A stretch of 64,000 nucleotides of DNA from Hymenobacter convexus. Its GTDB lineage: Bacteria > Bacteroidota > Bacteroidia > Cytophagales > Hymenobacteraceae. The DNA lies in assembly GCF_030580955.1 (NCBI RefSeq), contig NZ_JAUQON010000002.1, positions 558,001-622,000 of the forward strand, written 5' to 3'. The notes under the pieces are model-generated. The model was not told the DNA's origin, did not search any database, and saw only the letters and a list, made by a program, of their open reading frames with translations. Positions 8,917 through 17,693 of this stretch are shown in pieces (position 1 is the first letter of the stretch; each line of letters starts with the position of its first letter). A program made the position numbers and the translations under genes.

Positions 8917-8951
8917 TTTGGAATGCTATTAAACTAAATTTATTAGCTTTG
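8917..8951 (+). promoter_or_regulatory. Candidate distal promoter upstream of the TetR gene
   Basis: TTTG (8917-8920) and TAGCTTTG (8944-8951) are 23 bp apart in a locally AT-rich stretch. It would produce a longer leader (about 180 nt) for the TetR gene. The 8809-9137 gap otherwise holds only the ispF promoter and the proximal TetR promoter. Confidence 0.4.
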
Positions 8952-9092
8952 CATTACCAATAAAATTAGTTAGTCATGTGGCCGGCAGCTTACTTTTTTT
9001 CGGGGTTGGGTAAAATATCGGGGGCCGGTGTGCGTCAGGTAGAGGCGAAAAGTGCCCAGGTAAGCTGGGAACGCCAAAAAGAAAATGGAAAC

Positions 9093-9126
9093 TTTGGGCA
9101 CGTTAAAAGTTTCCGTTGTATCTTTG
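9093..9126 (+). promoter_or_regulatory. Proximal promoter of the TetR gene
   Basis: TTTG (9093-9096) and TATCTTTG (9119-9126) are separated by 22 bp and match the Bacteroidota -33/-7 pattern. The -7 box ends 11 bp before the ATG at 9138. Confidence 0.65.
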
Positions 9127-9137
9127 CGGCGTTAGTT

Positions 9138-9752
9138 ATGGAAATCAAAGACCGAATCCTGAACCGCGCCCAGCAGCTTTTCATGCGCAACGGCATCAAA
9201 AGCGTGAGCATGGATGACATCGCCGCCGACATGGGCATGTCGAAAAAAACCCTGTACAAGTGGTTTGAGAACAAAGACCAGATTGTGCTGGCCGGCATCA
9301 CGCGCCACCTCGACGGCGTGCAGTGCGACTGTGCGGTGGTAGCCGGCAAAGCCGCCAACGCCGTGGAGGAAATGCTGCTGCTCTCGAAGTGGGCCGACGA
9401 ACAGTTTGCCGACGTGCACCCCAGCATCTTCAACGACATGAAGAAGTACCACCCCACGGCCTGGGACCTGTTTCGCTCGCACAAAAACACCTTCATTCTG
9501 GCTCAAATCACCCAGAACCTGCGCCGAGGCATGGCCGAAGGCCTTTTCCGCCCCGACCTCGATGTGGAAGTGCTGTCCCGCCTCAGCCTCGCCCAAATCG
9601 AGATGGCCTTCGACTCCGAACTGTACCCCGCCGCCCAGTTCAGCCCCATGCGCGTGAACCGGGTGTTCGACGAGCATTTCTTGCTGGGCGTGGCCACCCT
9701 CAAGGGGCACAAGCTCATTAACCAGTACCGCCAAGTGACTGAGGTGGAATAG
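9138..9752 (+). CDS. TetR/AcrR-family transcriptional regulator of the efflux operon
   Basis: The ATG at 9138 gives 204 residues beginning MEIKDRILNRAQQLF, the usual start of a TetR DNA-binding domain, and follows a good promoter; a longer frame from 8976 includes promoter sequence. The helix-turn-helix is at about residues 25-45 (SMDDIAADMGMSKKTLYKWF). The C-terminal ligand-binding domain is helical and unassigned. It is the first gene of a co-directed set with TolC (47 bp later), an RND adaptor and an RND permease, so it most likely represses this operon and responds to a pump substrate. That role is inferred from position. Confidence 0.92.
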   Translation: MEIKDRILNRAQQLFMRNGIKSVSMDDIAADMGMSKKTLYKWFENKDQIVLAGITRHLDGVQCDCAVVAGKAANAVEEMLLLSKWADEQFADVHPSIFNDMKKYHPTAWDLFRSHKNTFILAQITQNLRRGMAEGLFRPDLDVEVLSRLSLAQIEMAFDSELYPAAQFSPMRVNRVFDEHFLLGVATLKGHKLINQYRQVTEVE

Positions 9753-9799
9753 TTTAAATTCTGATTTTCCCCGCTTACCCGTTTCCTTTTTAGCTGTTT

Positions 9800-11464
9800 A
9801 TGAACACGCTGTTTCGAACCAGATTCCTGCTGGTGGCTGCCCTGAGTGCGGCCGTACCGCAGGCGCTGCTTGCCCAAACCTCGCCTTCGGCGCTGCCCGC
9901 GGCCCCGCCCACCACGGGCACCATGCCCCTGAGCCTGCAGCAGGCGGTGAGCTACGCCATCCAGAACAAGTCGACGCTGCTGGCCACCCGCCTGGGCGAG
10001 GCCACGGCCGCCGCCAAGGTGGGCGAAATCAAGAGCGCCGGTCTGCCGCAGGTGAACGTGGCCAGCACGATTTCCGACAACTTCAAGCTGCAGAAGAGCC
10101 TGGTGAGCTTCCCGCTCTCGCAAACGGTGCTCACGCAGAGCGACCTGGCGGCGGCCCAGGCCGGCACGCAGCAGGTGCTGAGCACCCAGCAACTGGCCCT
10201 GCCGCCGCAGCCGTTCGCCTTCGGCCTGCAGTACGCCGGCAACGCCAGCGCCTCGGTGTCGCAGCTGTTGTTCGATGGTTCGTATCTGATTGGCTTGAAG
10301 GCCGCTAAAGTCTACACCGAGCTGGCCAAGAAGCAAACCCAGCAGGCCGAAATCGACGTGGTGGAGCAGGTGAGCAAGGCTTACTACAGCACGCTGGTGG
10401 CCCGCTCGCGCCTCGCCCTGCTGGCCCGCAACGTGCAGCGCCTCGACACGGTGCTCTACCAAACCAACCAAACCTTTAAGGCCGGTTTCGCCGAAAAGCT
10501 CGACGTGGACCGCCTGCGCGTGCAGCGCAACAACCTGGTGGTGGAACAGCAGAAAGCCCAGCGCCTCACAGAGTTGAGCCTCGGCCTGCTGAAATTCCAG
10601 ATGGGCCTGCCGCAGCAGCAGAATATCCAGCTCACCGACTCGCTCGGCGCGGCCGTGGTGGATGCCGGCGCCCTGCGTCAGCGGCTCGGTGTAGCCAGTT
10701 TCACGAACGGCGGCGGCGTGGACGGCCTCGGCGCCGTGCCTACCGCACCTGCTCCGACCAGCACCGACAACACAGCCGCCCAAAACCGCCTCGACCAGCA
10801 GAACGCGCTGTCGGGCGGGCTGGGCTCGCAGGCCCGCGGCGCCATCAATTATAACAACCGCATCGAATTCTCGACCCTCGAAACGCAGCAGGCCCTGGCC
10901 GGCCTCGACCTGCGCAACCGCCAGGCCGGCGCCTACCCGCGCCTCGTGCTCACGGGCGCCTACGGTTTCACGGGCTCGGGTAAAACGGCGGGCGACTTGT
11001 TTGCCTTCCGCGGGCCGGACTCGCGCAGTTCGGCCGGCTTTGCCAACCAGAACTGGTTCGGTTTCGGCAACGTGGGCCTGAGCCTGCAGGTGCCGGTGTT
11101 CGACGGCTTCCGCCGCAAGTACCTGGTGCAGCAGAGCCGTTTGCAGCAGCAAACCATCGAGCGCGGGTTCGAAACGCTGAAGCAAAGTATTGACCTGCAG
11201 GATGCCCAGAGCCGCACCACGCTCATCAACGCCCTCGACGTGCTCGATAACCAGAAAGCTAACCTCGACCTGGCCACCGATGTGGCCCGTGTGACGCGCA
11301 TCAAGTTCAACGCCGGCGTGGGCTCCAACCTGGAAGTCATCACCGCCGAAACCGACCTGCGCTCGGCTCAGACCAACTACTACGGCGCCGTGTACGACGT
11401 GCTGGTAGCAAAAGTCGACCGCGACAAGGCCACTGGCGAGCTGTACAGCCAGGTTAAAAAGTAA
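9800..11464 (+). CDS. TolC-family outer-membrane efflux protein
   Basis: The protein has 554 residues with a signal peptide ending LLAQ near residue 26. The mature part shows the duplicated long helical hairpins of the outer-membrane efflux family, with QQAVSYAIQNKSTLLATRLG near the start and later AGVGSNLEVITAETDLRSAQ. A low-complexity Ala/Thr/Gln insert lies near residues 300-340. It would form the trimeric outer-membrane channel of the tripartite pump with the adaptor and permease downstream. Its stop is 1 bp before an inverted-repeat element that separates it from the adaptor gene. Confidence 0.93.
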   Translation: MNTLFRTRFLLVAALSAAVPQALLAQTSPSALPAAPPTTGTMPLSLQQAVSYAIQNKSTLLATRLGEATAAAKVGEIKSAGLPQVNVASTISDNFKLQKSLVSFPLSQTVLTQSDLAAAQAGTQQVLSTQQLALPPQPFAFGLQYAGNASASVSQLLFDGSYLIGLKAAKVYTELAKKQTQQAEIDVVEQVSKAYYSTLVARSRLALLARNVQRLDTVLYQTNQTFKAGFAEKLDVDRLRVQRNNLVVEQQKAQRLTELSLGLLKFQMGLPQQQNIQLTDSLGAAVVDAGALRQRLGVASFTNGGGVDGLGAVPTAPAPTSTDNTAAQNRLDQQNALSGGLGSQARGAINYNNRIEFSTLETQQALAGLDLRNRQAGAYPRLVLTGAYGFTGSGKTAGDLFAFRGPDSRSSAGFANQNWFGFGNVGLSLQVPVFDGFRRKYLVQQSRLQQQTIERGFETLKQSIDLQDAQSRTTLINALDVLDNQKANLDLATDVARVTRIKFNAGVGSNLEVITAETDLRSAQTNYYGAVYDVLVAKVDRDKATGELYSQVKK

Positions 11465-11465
11465 T

Positions 11466-11540
11466 GTAGCGCGGACTTTGTAGTCCGCGCCGGCAACCCC
11501 ATTAAACGGCACCACTCGCCGACTACAAAGTCCGCGCTAC
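11466..11540. repeat. Inverted-repeat element, GTAGCGCGGACT family
   Basis: Perfect 20-bp arms (11466-11485 and 11521-11540) surround a 35-bp spacer. Each arm is itself a small hairpin (GCGGACT/AGTCCGC). The element begins 1 bp after the TolC stop and ends 36 bp before the adaptor ATG. A second copy lies between thrA and thrB at 46111. It could form a processing or attenuating structure within the operon mRNA. Confidence 0.85.
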
Positions 11541-11576
11541 TTGCCCTCCGACATCTTTAAAACACCCCGCTTACCC

Positions 11577-12716
11577 ATGCGTTTCTCCTCAACCCAACCC
11601 GCCGCGCTGTTTTTCGCCGGCACGCTGTTGCTTGCCTCCTGCGGCGGCTCATCCAACAAAGACCCCAAGGCCGAGTTGGCCAAATTGAAAAGCGAGCAGG
11701 CCGCTACGCAGGCTAAAATTGCCGAGCTGGAAGCCAAAACCGGTGGCCCGGCCACGGTGGCCCCCACGCCGGTTTCGGTGATGAACGCCAAGCCCGAAAG
11801 CTTCAAGAGCTACCTCGAAGTGCAGGGCCGCGTCGACTACGACCAGAACGCCACCGTGGGCAGCCGCGCCGCCGGCTCGCTCACCAGCATCCGCGTGCAG
11901 CGTGGCGACCGGGTGAGCAAGGGCCAGGTGCTGGCCACCATCGATGCCAGCATCCTCGACGCCAACGCGGCCGAACTGCGCACCCGCATGGACCTCGCCA
12001 AAACGGTATACGAGAAGCAGAAAGGCCTATGGGACCAGCAGATTGGCACAGAAATCCAGTACCTGCAGGCCAAGAACAACTACCAGGCCCTGCAGCGCAA
12101 CCTGGCCACGCTCAACCAGCAGCGGGCCCTTTATAATGTAGTAGCCCCGTTCGCGGGCACGGTGGATGAGGTGCTGCCCAAGCTGGGCGAAATCACGGCG
12201 CCCGGCGCGCCGGTGGTGCGCCTGACCAGCGGCACCGGCGGCAAAATCCTGGCCGATGTGTCGGAAGCCTACGGTAACAGCATCAAGGCCGGCGACAACG
12301 CCGTGGTGACTATTCCGGACTTGGGCGACGCGGAAATCCCCGCCACGGTGCGCGTGGTGAGCCGCAGCATCAACGCCACCAGCCGCACGTTTACGGTAGA
12401 ACTGCGCCTGAAAGACGCCAAAGCCGCCGACCTGCGTCCCAACATGGTGGCTACCGTCCGCATCCAGAACTACGCCGCCGCCGCCGCCACCGTCATCCCG
12501 GTGGACCTGGTGCAGCACGACGAAGAAAACAGCTACGTGTACGTGGTGGCCCAGGAGGCCGGCAAGGCCGTGGCCAAGAAGCGCATCATCAAAACCGGCA
12601 ACACCTACAACGGCAAGGTGGAAGTAACCAGCGGCCTCACCGCCGAAGACCAGGTTATTTCGGCCGGCTACCAGAACCTGAACGAAGGCCAGAAGGTGGC
12701 CGTGCAGGGCGCGTAG
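11577..12716 (+). CDS. RND efflux periplasmic adaptor subunit (lipoprotein)
   Basis: The ATG at 11577 gives 379 residues. A lipobox LLASC places the lipidated Cys near residue 21, so the protein should be anchored in a membrane. A short coiled coil (about residues 31-54) precedes the membrane-fusion core: lipoyl half-motif ([20 protein letters not shown]), helical hairpin, second half ([19 protein letters not shown]), beta-barrel and membrane-proximal domain. It connects the RND permease to TolC. The TAG stop lies inside a GTAGAGACGC repeat half-site, and the permease ATG follows 37 bp later. Confidence 0.93.
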   Translation: MRFSSTQPAALFFAGTLLLASCGGSSNKDPKAELAKLKSEQAATQAKIAELEAKTGGPATVAPTPVSVMNAKPESFKSYLEVQGRVDYDQNATVGSRAAGSLTSIRVQRGDRVSKGQVLATIDASILDANAAELRTRMDLAKTVYEKQKGLWDQQIGTEIQYLQAKNNYQALQRNLATLNQQRALYNVVAPFAGTVDEVLPKLGEITAPGAPVVRLTSGTGGKILADVSEAYGNSIKAGDNAVVTIPDLGDAEIPATVRVVSRSINATSRTFTVELRLKDAKAADLRPNMVATVRIQNYAAAAATVIPVDLVQHDEENSYVYVVAQEAGKAVAKKRIIKTGNTYNGKVEVTSGLTAEDQVISAGYQNLNEGQKVAVQGA

Positions 12717-12753
12717 AGACGCAATTATTTCTCAAGCTTTTAGAGAAGAAACC

Positions 12754-15700
12754 ATGCAGGACATCGAAAAAGAATTTGGCCCAACCAGTTGGTCCATCAA
12801 TAACAAGACCAGCATCTACATCATCACGGTGCTGCTGTGCGTGGCGGGTATTTTTGCCTACATCAAGCTCGGCAAGGAGAAATTCCCCGACATCGTGATT
12901 CCACGCATCATCGTGGCCACGGTGTACCCCGGCACCTCGCCCACGGACATCGAAAACCTGGTAACGCGCCAACTCGAAAAGGAGATTAAGAGCGTGAACG
13001 GGGTGAAGCACATCAACTCCACTTCGAACCAGGACTATTGCATCGTGGACGTGGAATTCACGTCCGGCGTCGATGTGCAGGCCGCCAAGCAGCTCATCAA
13101 GGACGCCGTGGACAAGGCCAGCACCGAGCTGCCCAACGACCTGCCGAGCGCGCCGCTGGTGAAGGAAATCAACATTTCCGAGCAGCCCATTATGTTCGTC
13201 AACCTGGCCGGTAACCTCCCTGCCGCTCAGCTCAAGAAGTTCGCCGACGACTTCCAAGACAAGATTGAGGCCCTGCCAGAAATCACCCGCGTCGACATCG
13301 TGGGCGCCCTCGACCAGCAGGTGAACGTGGACGTTGACCTGAACAAGCTGCGCGCTTCGCGCCTGGGCTTCACCGACATTTCCCGCGCCATCGGCGGCGA
13401 GAACGTGACCGTCTCGGGTGGTAGTATCGATGTGGGCGGGCAGAAGCGCGCCGTGCGCGTGGCCGGCCAGTACGTGCGGGCCGCCGACATTGCCGACATC
13501 CAGATTAAGAACCTGAACGGCTCGCCGGTGCGCCTCGGAGATATTGCCACCGTGACGGACGGCTTCAAGGACCGCGAAAGCTACGCCCGCCTCGATGGCA
13601 AGCCCGCCATCACCCTGAACGTAGTGAAGCGCCAGGGTGAAAACCTGATTGATGCTTCGGATAAAATCAAGGCCCTGATTGCCGATTCCAAAGCCAGCCT
13701 GCCCAAGGAGCTGACCATCACCGTGACCGGCGACACCTCGAACGACACCCGCGTCACGCTCCACGACCTCATCAACACCATCATCATCGGCTTCCTGCTG
13801 GTGACGTTGATTCTGATGTTTTTCATGGGCACTACCAACGCGCTGTTTGTGGGCCTCTCGGTGCCGATTTCGATGTTCCTGGCCTTCCTCGTGATTCCCG
13901 TGTTCGGCTTCACGCTGAACATGATTGTGCTCTTCGCCTTCCTGCTGGCCTTGGGCATTGTGGTCGATGACGCCATTGTGGTAATTGAAAACACTCACCG
14001 CCTGCTGCACGAGCACCCCAACCTGACCACGCCCAAAGCCGCCAAGTTCGCCGCTGGCGAGGTATTCGTGCCGGTATTGGCTGGTACGCTGACCACGGTG
14101 GCGCCGTTTGTGCCGCTGTTGTTCTGGCCCGGCATTGTGGGCTCGTTCATGTACTACCTGCCCGTGACGCTGATTATCACGCTGATGGCTTCGCTGGTCG
14201 TAGCATTCATCATGAACCCGGTGTTCGCCGTGAGCTTCATGGAGCGTGAAAACCACTTTGAAGAAGACCTGCACCGCACCCCCAAACTCACCCGCAACTT
14301 CCTCCTGGCCATGGGCGGGCTGCTGGTGGTGGCCATCCTCGGCTACGTGGCGCACTCGCCCTTCGTGGGCAACCTGTTCATCACGATTATTCTGCTCTGC
14401 TTCCTCGATAAGTTCGTGTTCATCAAGATGATTGCCTGGTTCCAGACGCGCGCGCTGCCGAAGTTCCAGAACGGCTACGGTAGCCTCGTGGGCTGGTCCA
14501 TCAACCACCCCACGATTGTGATGGTGGGCGTGCTTGTGCTCTTCATCGGCTCGTTCGTGGCCGTGGGCATCCGCAAGCCGGCCGTGGCCTTCTTTCCCAA
14601 AGGCGACCCCAAGTTCATCTACACCTACCTGAAAATGCCCGTCGGTACCCGCGTGGCCGTCACCGATTCGATTACCAAAGTGCTGGAAAAACGCATCTAC
14701 GGCGTCATCGGCGAGCACAACCCTGACGTGGAATCGGTAATTACTAACGTAGCCATCGGCGCCGGCGACCCTGGCGAAGCTACCGCCGCTGGCGTGTCGC
14801 AGTCGCACATGGGCAAGGTTGGCGTGGCCTTCAAGGAGCTTAGTGAGCGCACCGGCCCGGCCACTCACACCTACATGGATAAAATCCGCGAGGTGGTAAA
14901 AGGCATTCCCGGCGCCGAAGTATCCGTCGACCAGGAGGCCAGCGGCCCACCCACGGGTAAGGAAATTGCCATCGAAGTAGCCGGCGACGACTACCCCAAG
15001 CTGGCCGCCCTTTCGAAAAAGGTCATCCGCTACGTTGATTCGATGAAAATCGGCGGCGTCGAGCAGCTGCGCTCCAACCTAGAAGACCGCAACCCCGAAA
15101 TCGCCGTTAACATCAACCGCACCCGCGCCAACCGCGAAGGCATCAGCACGGGCCAGATTGGCCTGGAAGTTCGGACCGCCATCTACGGCACCGAGGCCAG
15201 CAAATTCAAAACGGCCGACGACGAATACCCTATCCAGGTGCGCTACGCCAAGCCCTACCGCGACGACGTAGACGCGGTGGTAAACGCCCCGCTCACCTTC
15301 CGCGATGCCACCGGCGCCGTGCGTCAGGTGCCCATTTCCTCGGTGGCCGATGTCACCTACGGCAGCACCTACGGCGGCATCAAGCGCAAAGACACCAAGC
15401 GCATTATCACTATCAGCTCCAACGTGCTGGGCGGCTACACCGGCCCCGACGTGGTGCGCAACATCCAGACGGCCCTCAAATCCTTCCCGCTGCCCCCCGG
15501 CTACACCATCAACATGGGCGGCGCGCAGGAAAACCAGAAAGAAACCTCCGACTTCCTGCCGCTGGCCGGCATCGGTGCGCTGGGCCTCATCTTCCTGATT
15601 CTCGTCACGCAGTTCAACTCGTTCAGCAAGCCGGTCATCATCCTCTCCGAGGTGCTGTTTTCCATCGCCGGCGTGTTCTGGGGCCTGGCCATCACGGGCC

Positions 15701-16191
15701 AAAGCGTCAGCATCGTGATGACGGGCGTGGGCATCATCGCCCTGGCCGGTATCGTGGTGAAAAACGGGATTCTGCTGGTTGAATTCATGGACATGCTACG
15801 GGCGCAGGGTATGCCCTTGCGCGAGGCCATCGTGCTGGCCGGCCGTACCCGCCTCAACCCGGTAATCCTCACGGCCACGGCCGCCACGCTGGGCCTCATC
15901 CCGCTGGCCATTGGTCTGAACATCGACTTTTACGAGCTGTTCAACTCCGGCAACGCCCACTTCTTCATCGGCGGCGAGTCGGTTACGTTCTGGGGCCCGC
16001 TGGCTTGGACCATCATTTTCGGTCTGGTGTTCGCCACCGGCATCACGCTGCTGGTAGTGCCGGTGATGTATTTGCTGAGCGAAACCCTGAAAGGAAAAAT
16101 TTCGGGAAAAAATCCCGACCACGTTGCAACCATTTCCGAGGAGGTGGACTCTGAAGAAATACAGGCGGCTACGCCGCCTGTACTAGCCTAG
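12754..16191 (+). CDS. RND efflux transporter permease (HAE-1-like)
   Basis: The protein has 1145 residues, rather longer than typical AcrB-type pumps (about 1040). It has the duplicated RND layout: TM1 near residue 25, a large periplasmic porter/docking loop, TM2-6 around 340-500, a second periplasmic loop, and TM8-12 around 930-1110. LALGIVVDDAIVVIEN carries the paired aspartates of the TM4 proton relay. An extra hydrophobic region near 515-560 may account for part of the length. It exports substrates using the proton gradient, together with the adaptor and TolC encoded upstream. The last residues (about QAATPPVLA) are encoded by a palindrome, which suggests that the C-terminus was extended by a repeat. 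Confidence 0.95.
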   Translation: MQDIEKEFGPTSWSINNKTSIYIITVLLCVAGIFAYIKLGKEKFPDIVIPRIIVATVYPGTSPTDIENLVTRQLEKEIKSVNGVKHINSTSNQDYCIVDVEFTSGVDVQAAKQLIKDAVDKASTELPNDLPSAPLVKEINISEQPIMFVNLAGNLPAAQLKKFADDFQDKIEALPEITRVDIVGALDQQVNVDVDLNKLRASRLGFTDISRAIGGENVTVSGGSIDVGGQKRAVRVAGQYVRAADIADIQIKNLNGSPVRLGDIATVTDGFKDRESYARLDGKPAITLNVVKRQGENLIDASDKIKALIADSKASLPKELTITVTGDTSNDTRVTLHDLINTIIIGFLLVTLILMFFMGTTNALFVGLSVPISMFLAFLVIPVFGFTLNMIVLFAFLLALGIVVDDAIVVIENTHRLLHEHPNLTTPKAAKFAAGEVFVPVLAGTLTTVAPFVPLLFWPGIVGSFMYYLPVTLIITLMASLVVAFIMNPVFAVSFMERENHFEEDLHRTPKLTRNFLLAMGGLLVVAILGYVAHSPFVGNLFITIILLCFLDKFVFIKMIAWFQTRALPKFQNGYGSLVGWSINHPTIVMVGVLVLFIGSFVAVGIRKPAVAFFPKGDPKFIYTYLKMPVGTRVAVTDSITKVLEKRIYGVIGEHNPDVESVITNVAIGAGDPGEATAAGVSQSHMGKVGVAFKELSERTGPATHTYMDKIREVVKGIPGAEVSVDQEASGPPTGKEIAIEVAGDDYPKLAALSKKVIRYVDSMKIGGVEQLRSNLEDRNPEIAVNINRTRANREGISTGQIGLEVRTAIYGTEASKFKTADDEYPIQVRYAKPYRDDVDAVVNAPLTFRDATGAVRQVPISSVADVTYGSTYGGIKRKDTKRIITISSNVLGGYTGPDVVRNIQTALKSFPLPPGYTINMGGAQENQKETSDFLPLAGIGALGLIFLILVTQFNSFSKPVIILSEVLFSIAGVFWGLAITGQSVSIVMTGVGIIALAGIVVKNGILLVEFMDMLRAQGMPLREAIVLAGRTRLNPVILTATAATLGLIPLAIGLNIDFYELFNSGNAHFFIGGESVTFWGPLAWTIIFGLVFATGITLLVVPVMYLLSETLKGKISGKNPDHVATISEEVDSEEIQAATPPVLA
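16160..16182. repeat. Palindrome within the 3' end of the RND permease gene
   Basis: TACAGGCGGC and GCCGCCTGTA (10 bp each) flank TAC. It encodes the end of the permease and lies 7 bp before the stop codon. Confidence 0.6.
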
Positions 16192-16318
16192 CAATATCTG
16201 CGTTTTGGTGCCCGTCGGCCGGTTTTTGTTGCAGCACTAACCACTTTGTCCCACCCCGACGGGCACCTCACCGCAGTTGGCCTCTTTAGCAGACTCACCC
16301 GCTTTTCCCGCAACTATT

Positions 16319-16585
16319 ATGTACGTATCCACCACTAGCCTCGCCCACACGCCTACTATCGAGCAGCAGGTTTTCCGCATCATCAGTAAGCGCAAGGCCA
16401 TTCGGGCCAGCCGCGTGCGCAAAACCGCCAGCCTCGCCCGCGACCTGCGCTTCGACACCGTCGACGTCGTCGACATCATCCTCGAACTCGAGCGCAACTT
16501 CAGCATCACCATTCCCGACGAAGTGCCCCTCACCACGGTGGGCGATTTCGTGCGCTACGTGCGCGAGCACGCCGCCGCCGCCTAA
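16319..16585 (+). CDS. Acyl-carrier-protein-like protein with Thr at the phosphopantetheine site
   Basis: The ATG at 16319 gives 88 residues with a carrier-protein fold: helix I (TIEQQVFRIISKRKA), DLRFDTVDVVDIILELE around residues 42-58, and FSITIPDEVPLTTVGDFVRYV at 61-81. Compared with standard ACPs (DSLDxVELVMxxE), the Ser that carries 4'-phosphopantetheine is replaced by Thr47 (DTV). It is therefore either a non-modified homologue, such as a structural or regulatory partner, or it is modified unusually. It lies 127 bp after the RND permease on the same strand and ends before a strong terminator. No fatty-acid or polyketide gene adjoins it. Confidence 0.8.
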   Translation: MYVSTTSLAHTPTIEQQVFRIISKRKAIRASRVRKTASLARDLRFDTVDVVDIILELERNFSITIPDEVPLTTVGDFVRYVREHAAAA

Positions 16586-16628
16586 TCTGGCTGCCCGATT
16601 AGGCTATTGCTTATTAGTTGCTATGAAT

Positions 16629-16666
16629 TAAAAAAGGCCCCGAAACATCGTTTCGGGGCCTTTTTT
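16629..16666. terminator. Bidirectional intrinsic terminator
   Basis: A 10-bp stem (GGCCCCGAAA, 16636-16645, with 16651-16660) has an A-run on the left and a T-run on the right. It separates the end of the ACP-like gene from the convergent YkvA gene. Confidence 0.9.
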
Positions 16667-16683
16667 ATGGCTGTCGGAATATC

Positions 16684-17445
16684 TTAGCGCACGTTGCCGC
16701 CTGTGTCGAGGCTACCGGCATCCGGGGCATTACGGCTGCCTTCCCAGGTGCGGACGGTAGCGCCGCTGGTGGGGCCAGTGGGCTGGGCATCATCGCCCTG
16801 CGTGTGCACCGGGGCCGGGCTACTGCTCTCGGGCGAACCCAGCCCGGAATCGGTGTTGGACGGCGCCGATACAGAAGTGGTGCCGGCGTTCTTGGCCGAT
16901 TCGGCGGCGGGCTGGGCGCGGTCCGTAGCGCTGGCGGCGTAAGGCGAGCCCATGGCATTGGCCTTTTGTTCGGCGGCAGCTTTGTCGGAGCTGCCAGCGG
17001 AGGCAGCGGCCAGGGCCGGGCGCGTCAGTTCCCATTCGTGAAAGCGGTCCATTTCGTGCTTGAGCGTGGTCGAGAACCAGGCCACCAGGGCCACGTCGTC
17101 GAGCAGGCCCAGCACCGGAATGAAGTCCGGAATCAGGTCAATCGGGCTCAGGAAATAAATGAGTACTGCCACGGCCGCGGCCACGGTGGTGCCGGGCACG
17201 CCCGTGTACTCGCCCGAAATAGAGGCCTTGATGAGCCGGAACATGGTCTGGAGCGTTTCCCAGGCTTCGTGGGCCAGCGTGCCTACTTCGTTTTTCTGGC
17301 TGGCTTTCTGGTAGGCATCCGTCAGCAGCTTTTTCATGCGCGTGGGCTGCTTGATGTAGCCTTCGGCGGTGCCAAGGAATTTCTTGAAAATGGCCGAGCC
17401 GGCGACATCGTTACTGGTAGGCGGGGTTTGCTGATTTTGAGCCAC
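16684..17445 (-). CDS. YkvA-family (DUF1232) membrane-associated protein
   Basis: The protein has 253 residues from a GTG start at 17445; the first internal Met is at residue 38. The DUF1232 signature SPIDLIPDFIPVLGLLDD is at 100-117, preceded by a hydrophobic stretch (90-99) and followed by a second (118-124). The C-terminal 110 residues are Ala/Ser/Pro/Gly-rich and probably disordered, unlike the compact YkvA of other bacteria. The family's function is not established. The 248-bp upstream gap holds only the terminator of the next gene. Confidence 0.8.
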   Translation of the reverse strand: MAQNQQTPPTSNDVAGSAIFKKFLGTAEGYIKQPTRMKKLLTDAYQKASQKNEVGTLAHEAWETLQTMFRLIKASISGEYTGVPGTTVAAAVAVLIYFLSPIDLIPDFIPVLGLLDDVALVAWFSTTLKHEMDRFHEWELTRPALAAASAGSSDKAAAEQKANAMGSPYAASATDRAQPAAESAKNAGTTSVSAPSNTDSGLGSPESSSPAPVHTQGDDAQPTGPTSGATVRTWEGSRNAPDAGSLDTGGNVR

Positions 17446-17627
17446 GGAGTGCGGAGTTTAGTAGGGAATGGAGAATGAGACAATCACAGTTCATCCGAGC
17501 CTGAATACTGTGTTTGCCCATTCAAGGTTATCGAAAACAAGCTCAGCTGTGCGGCCAAGCCACCGAAGGACTTGAAATTTATATTGATAAATATAAATAA
17601 TTAATCTTGATTATTCAATAACAAAAC

Positions 17628-17655
17628 AGCCCTGTTTCTCGAAAGAAACAGGGCT
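17628..17655 (-). terminator. Intrinsic terminator of the protease gene
   Basis: A 12-bp stem (17628-17639 with 17644-17655, tetraloop CGAA) is followed on the minus strand by TTTTGTTATT. It lies 39 bp downstream of the stop at 17694. Confidence 0.85.
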
Positions 17656-17693
17656 GCTGCGAGTTGCCGTTTGGATGCGCTGGGTCGGCGCCG

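Noticed and set aside
9503..14868. Very long minus-strand open frames (670 and 737 codons) opposite tolC and the RND permease
   Set aside because: They are antisense shadows of high-GC coding sequence: His/Val/Gly/Ala-rich translations without any family motif, while the plus strand encodes recognisable proteins.
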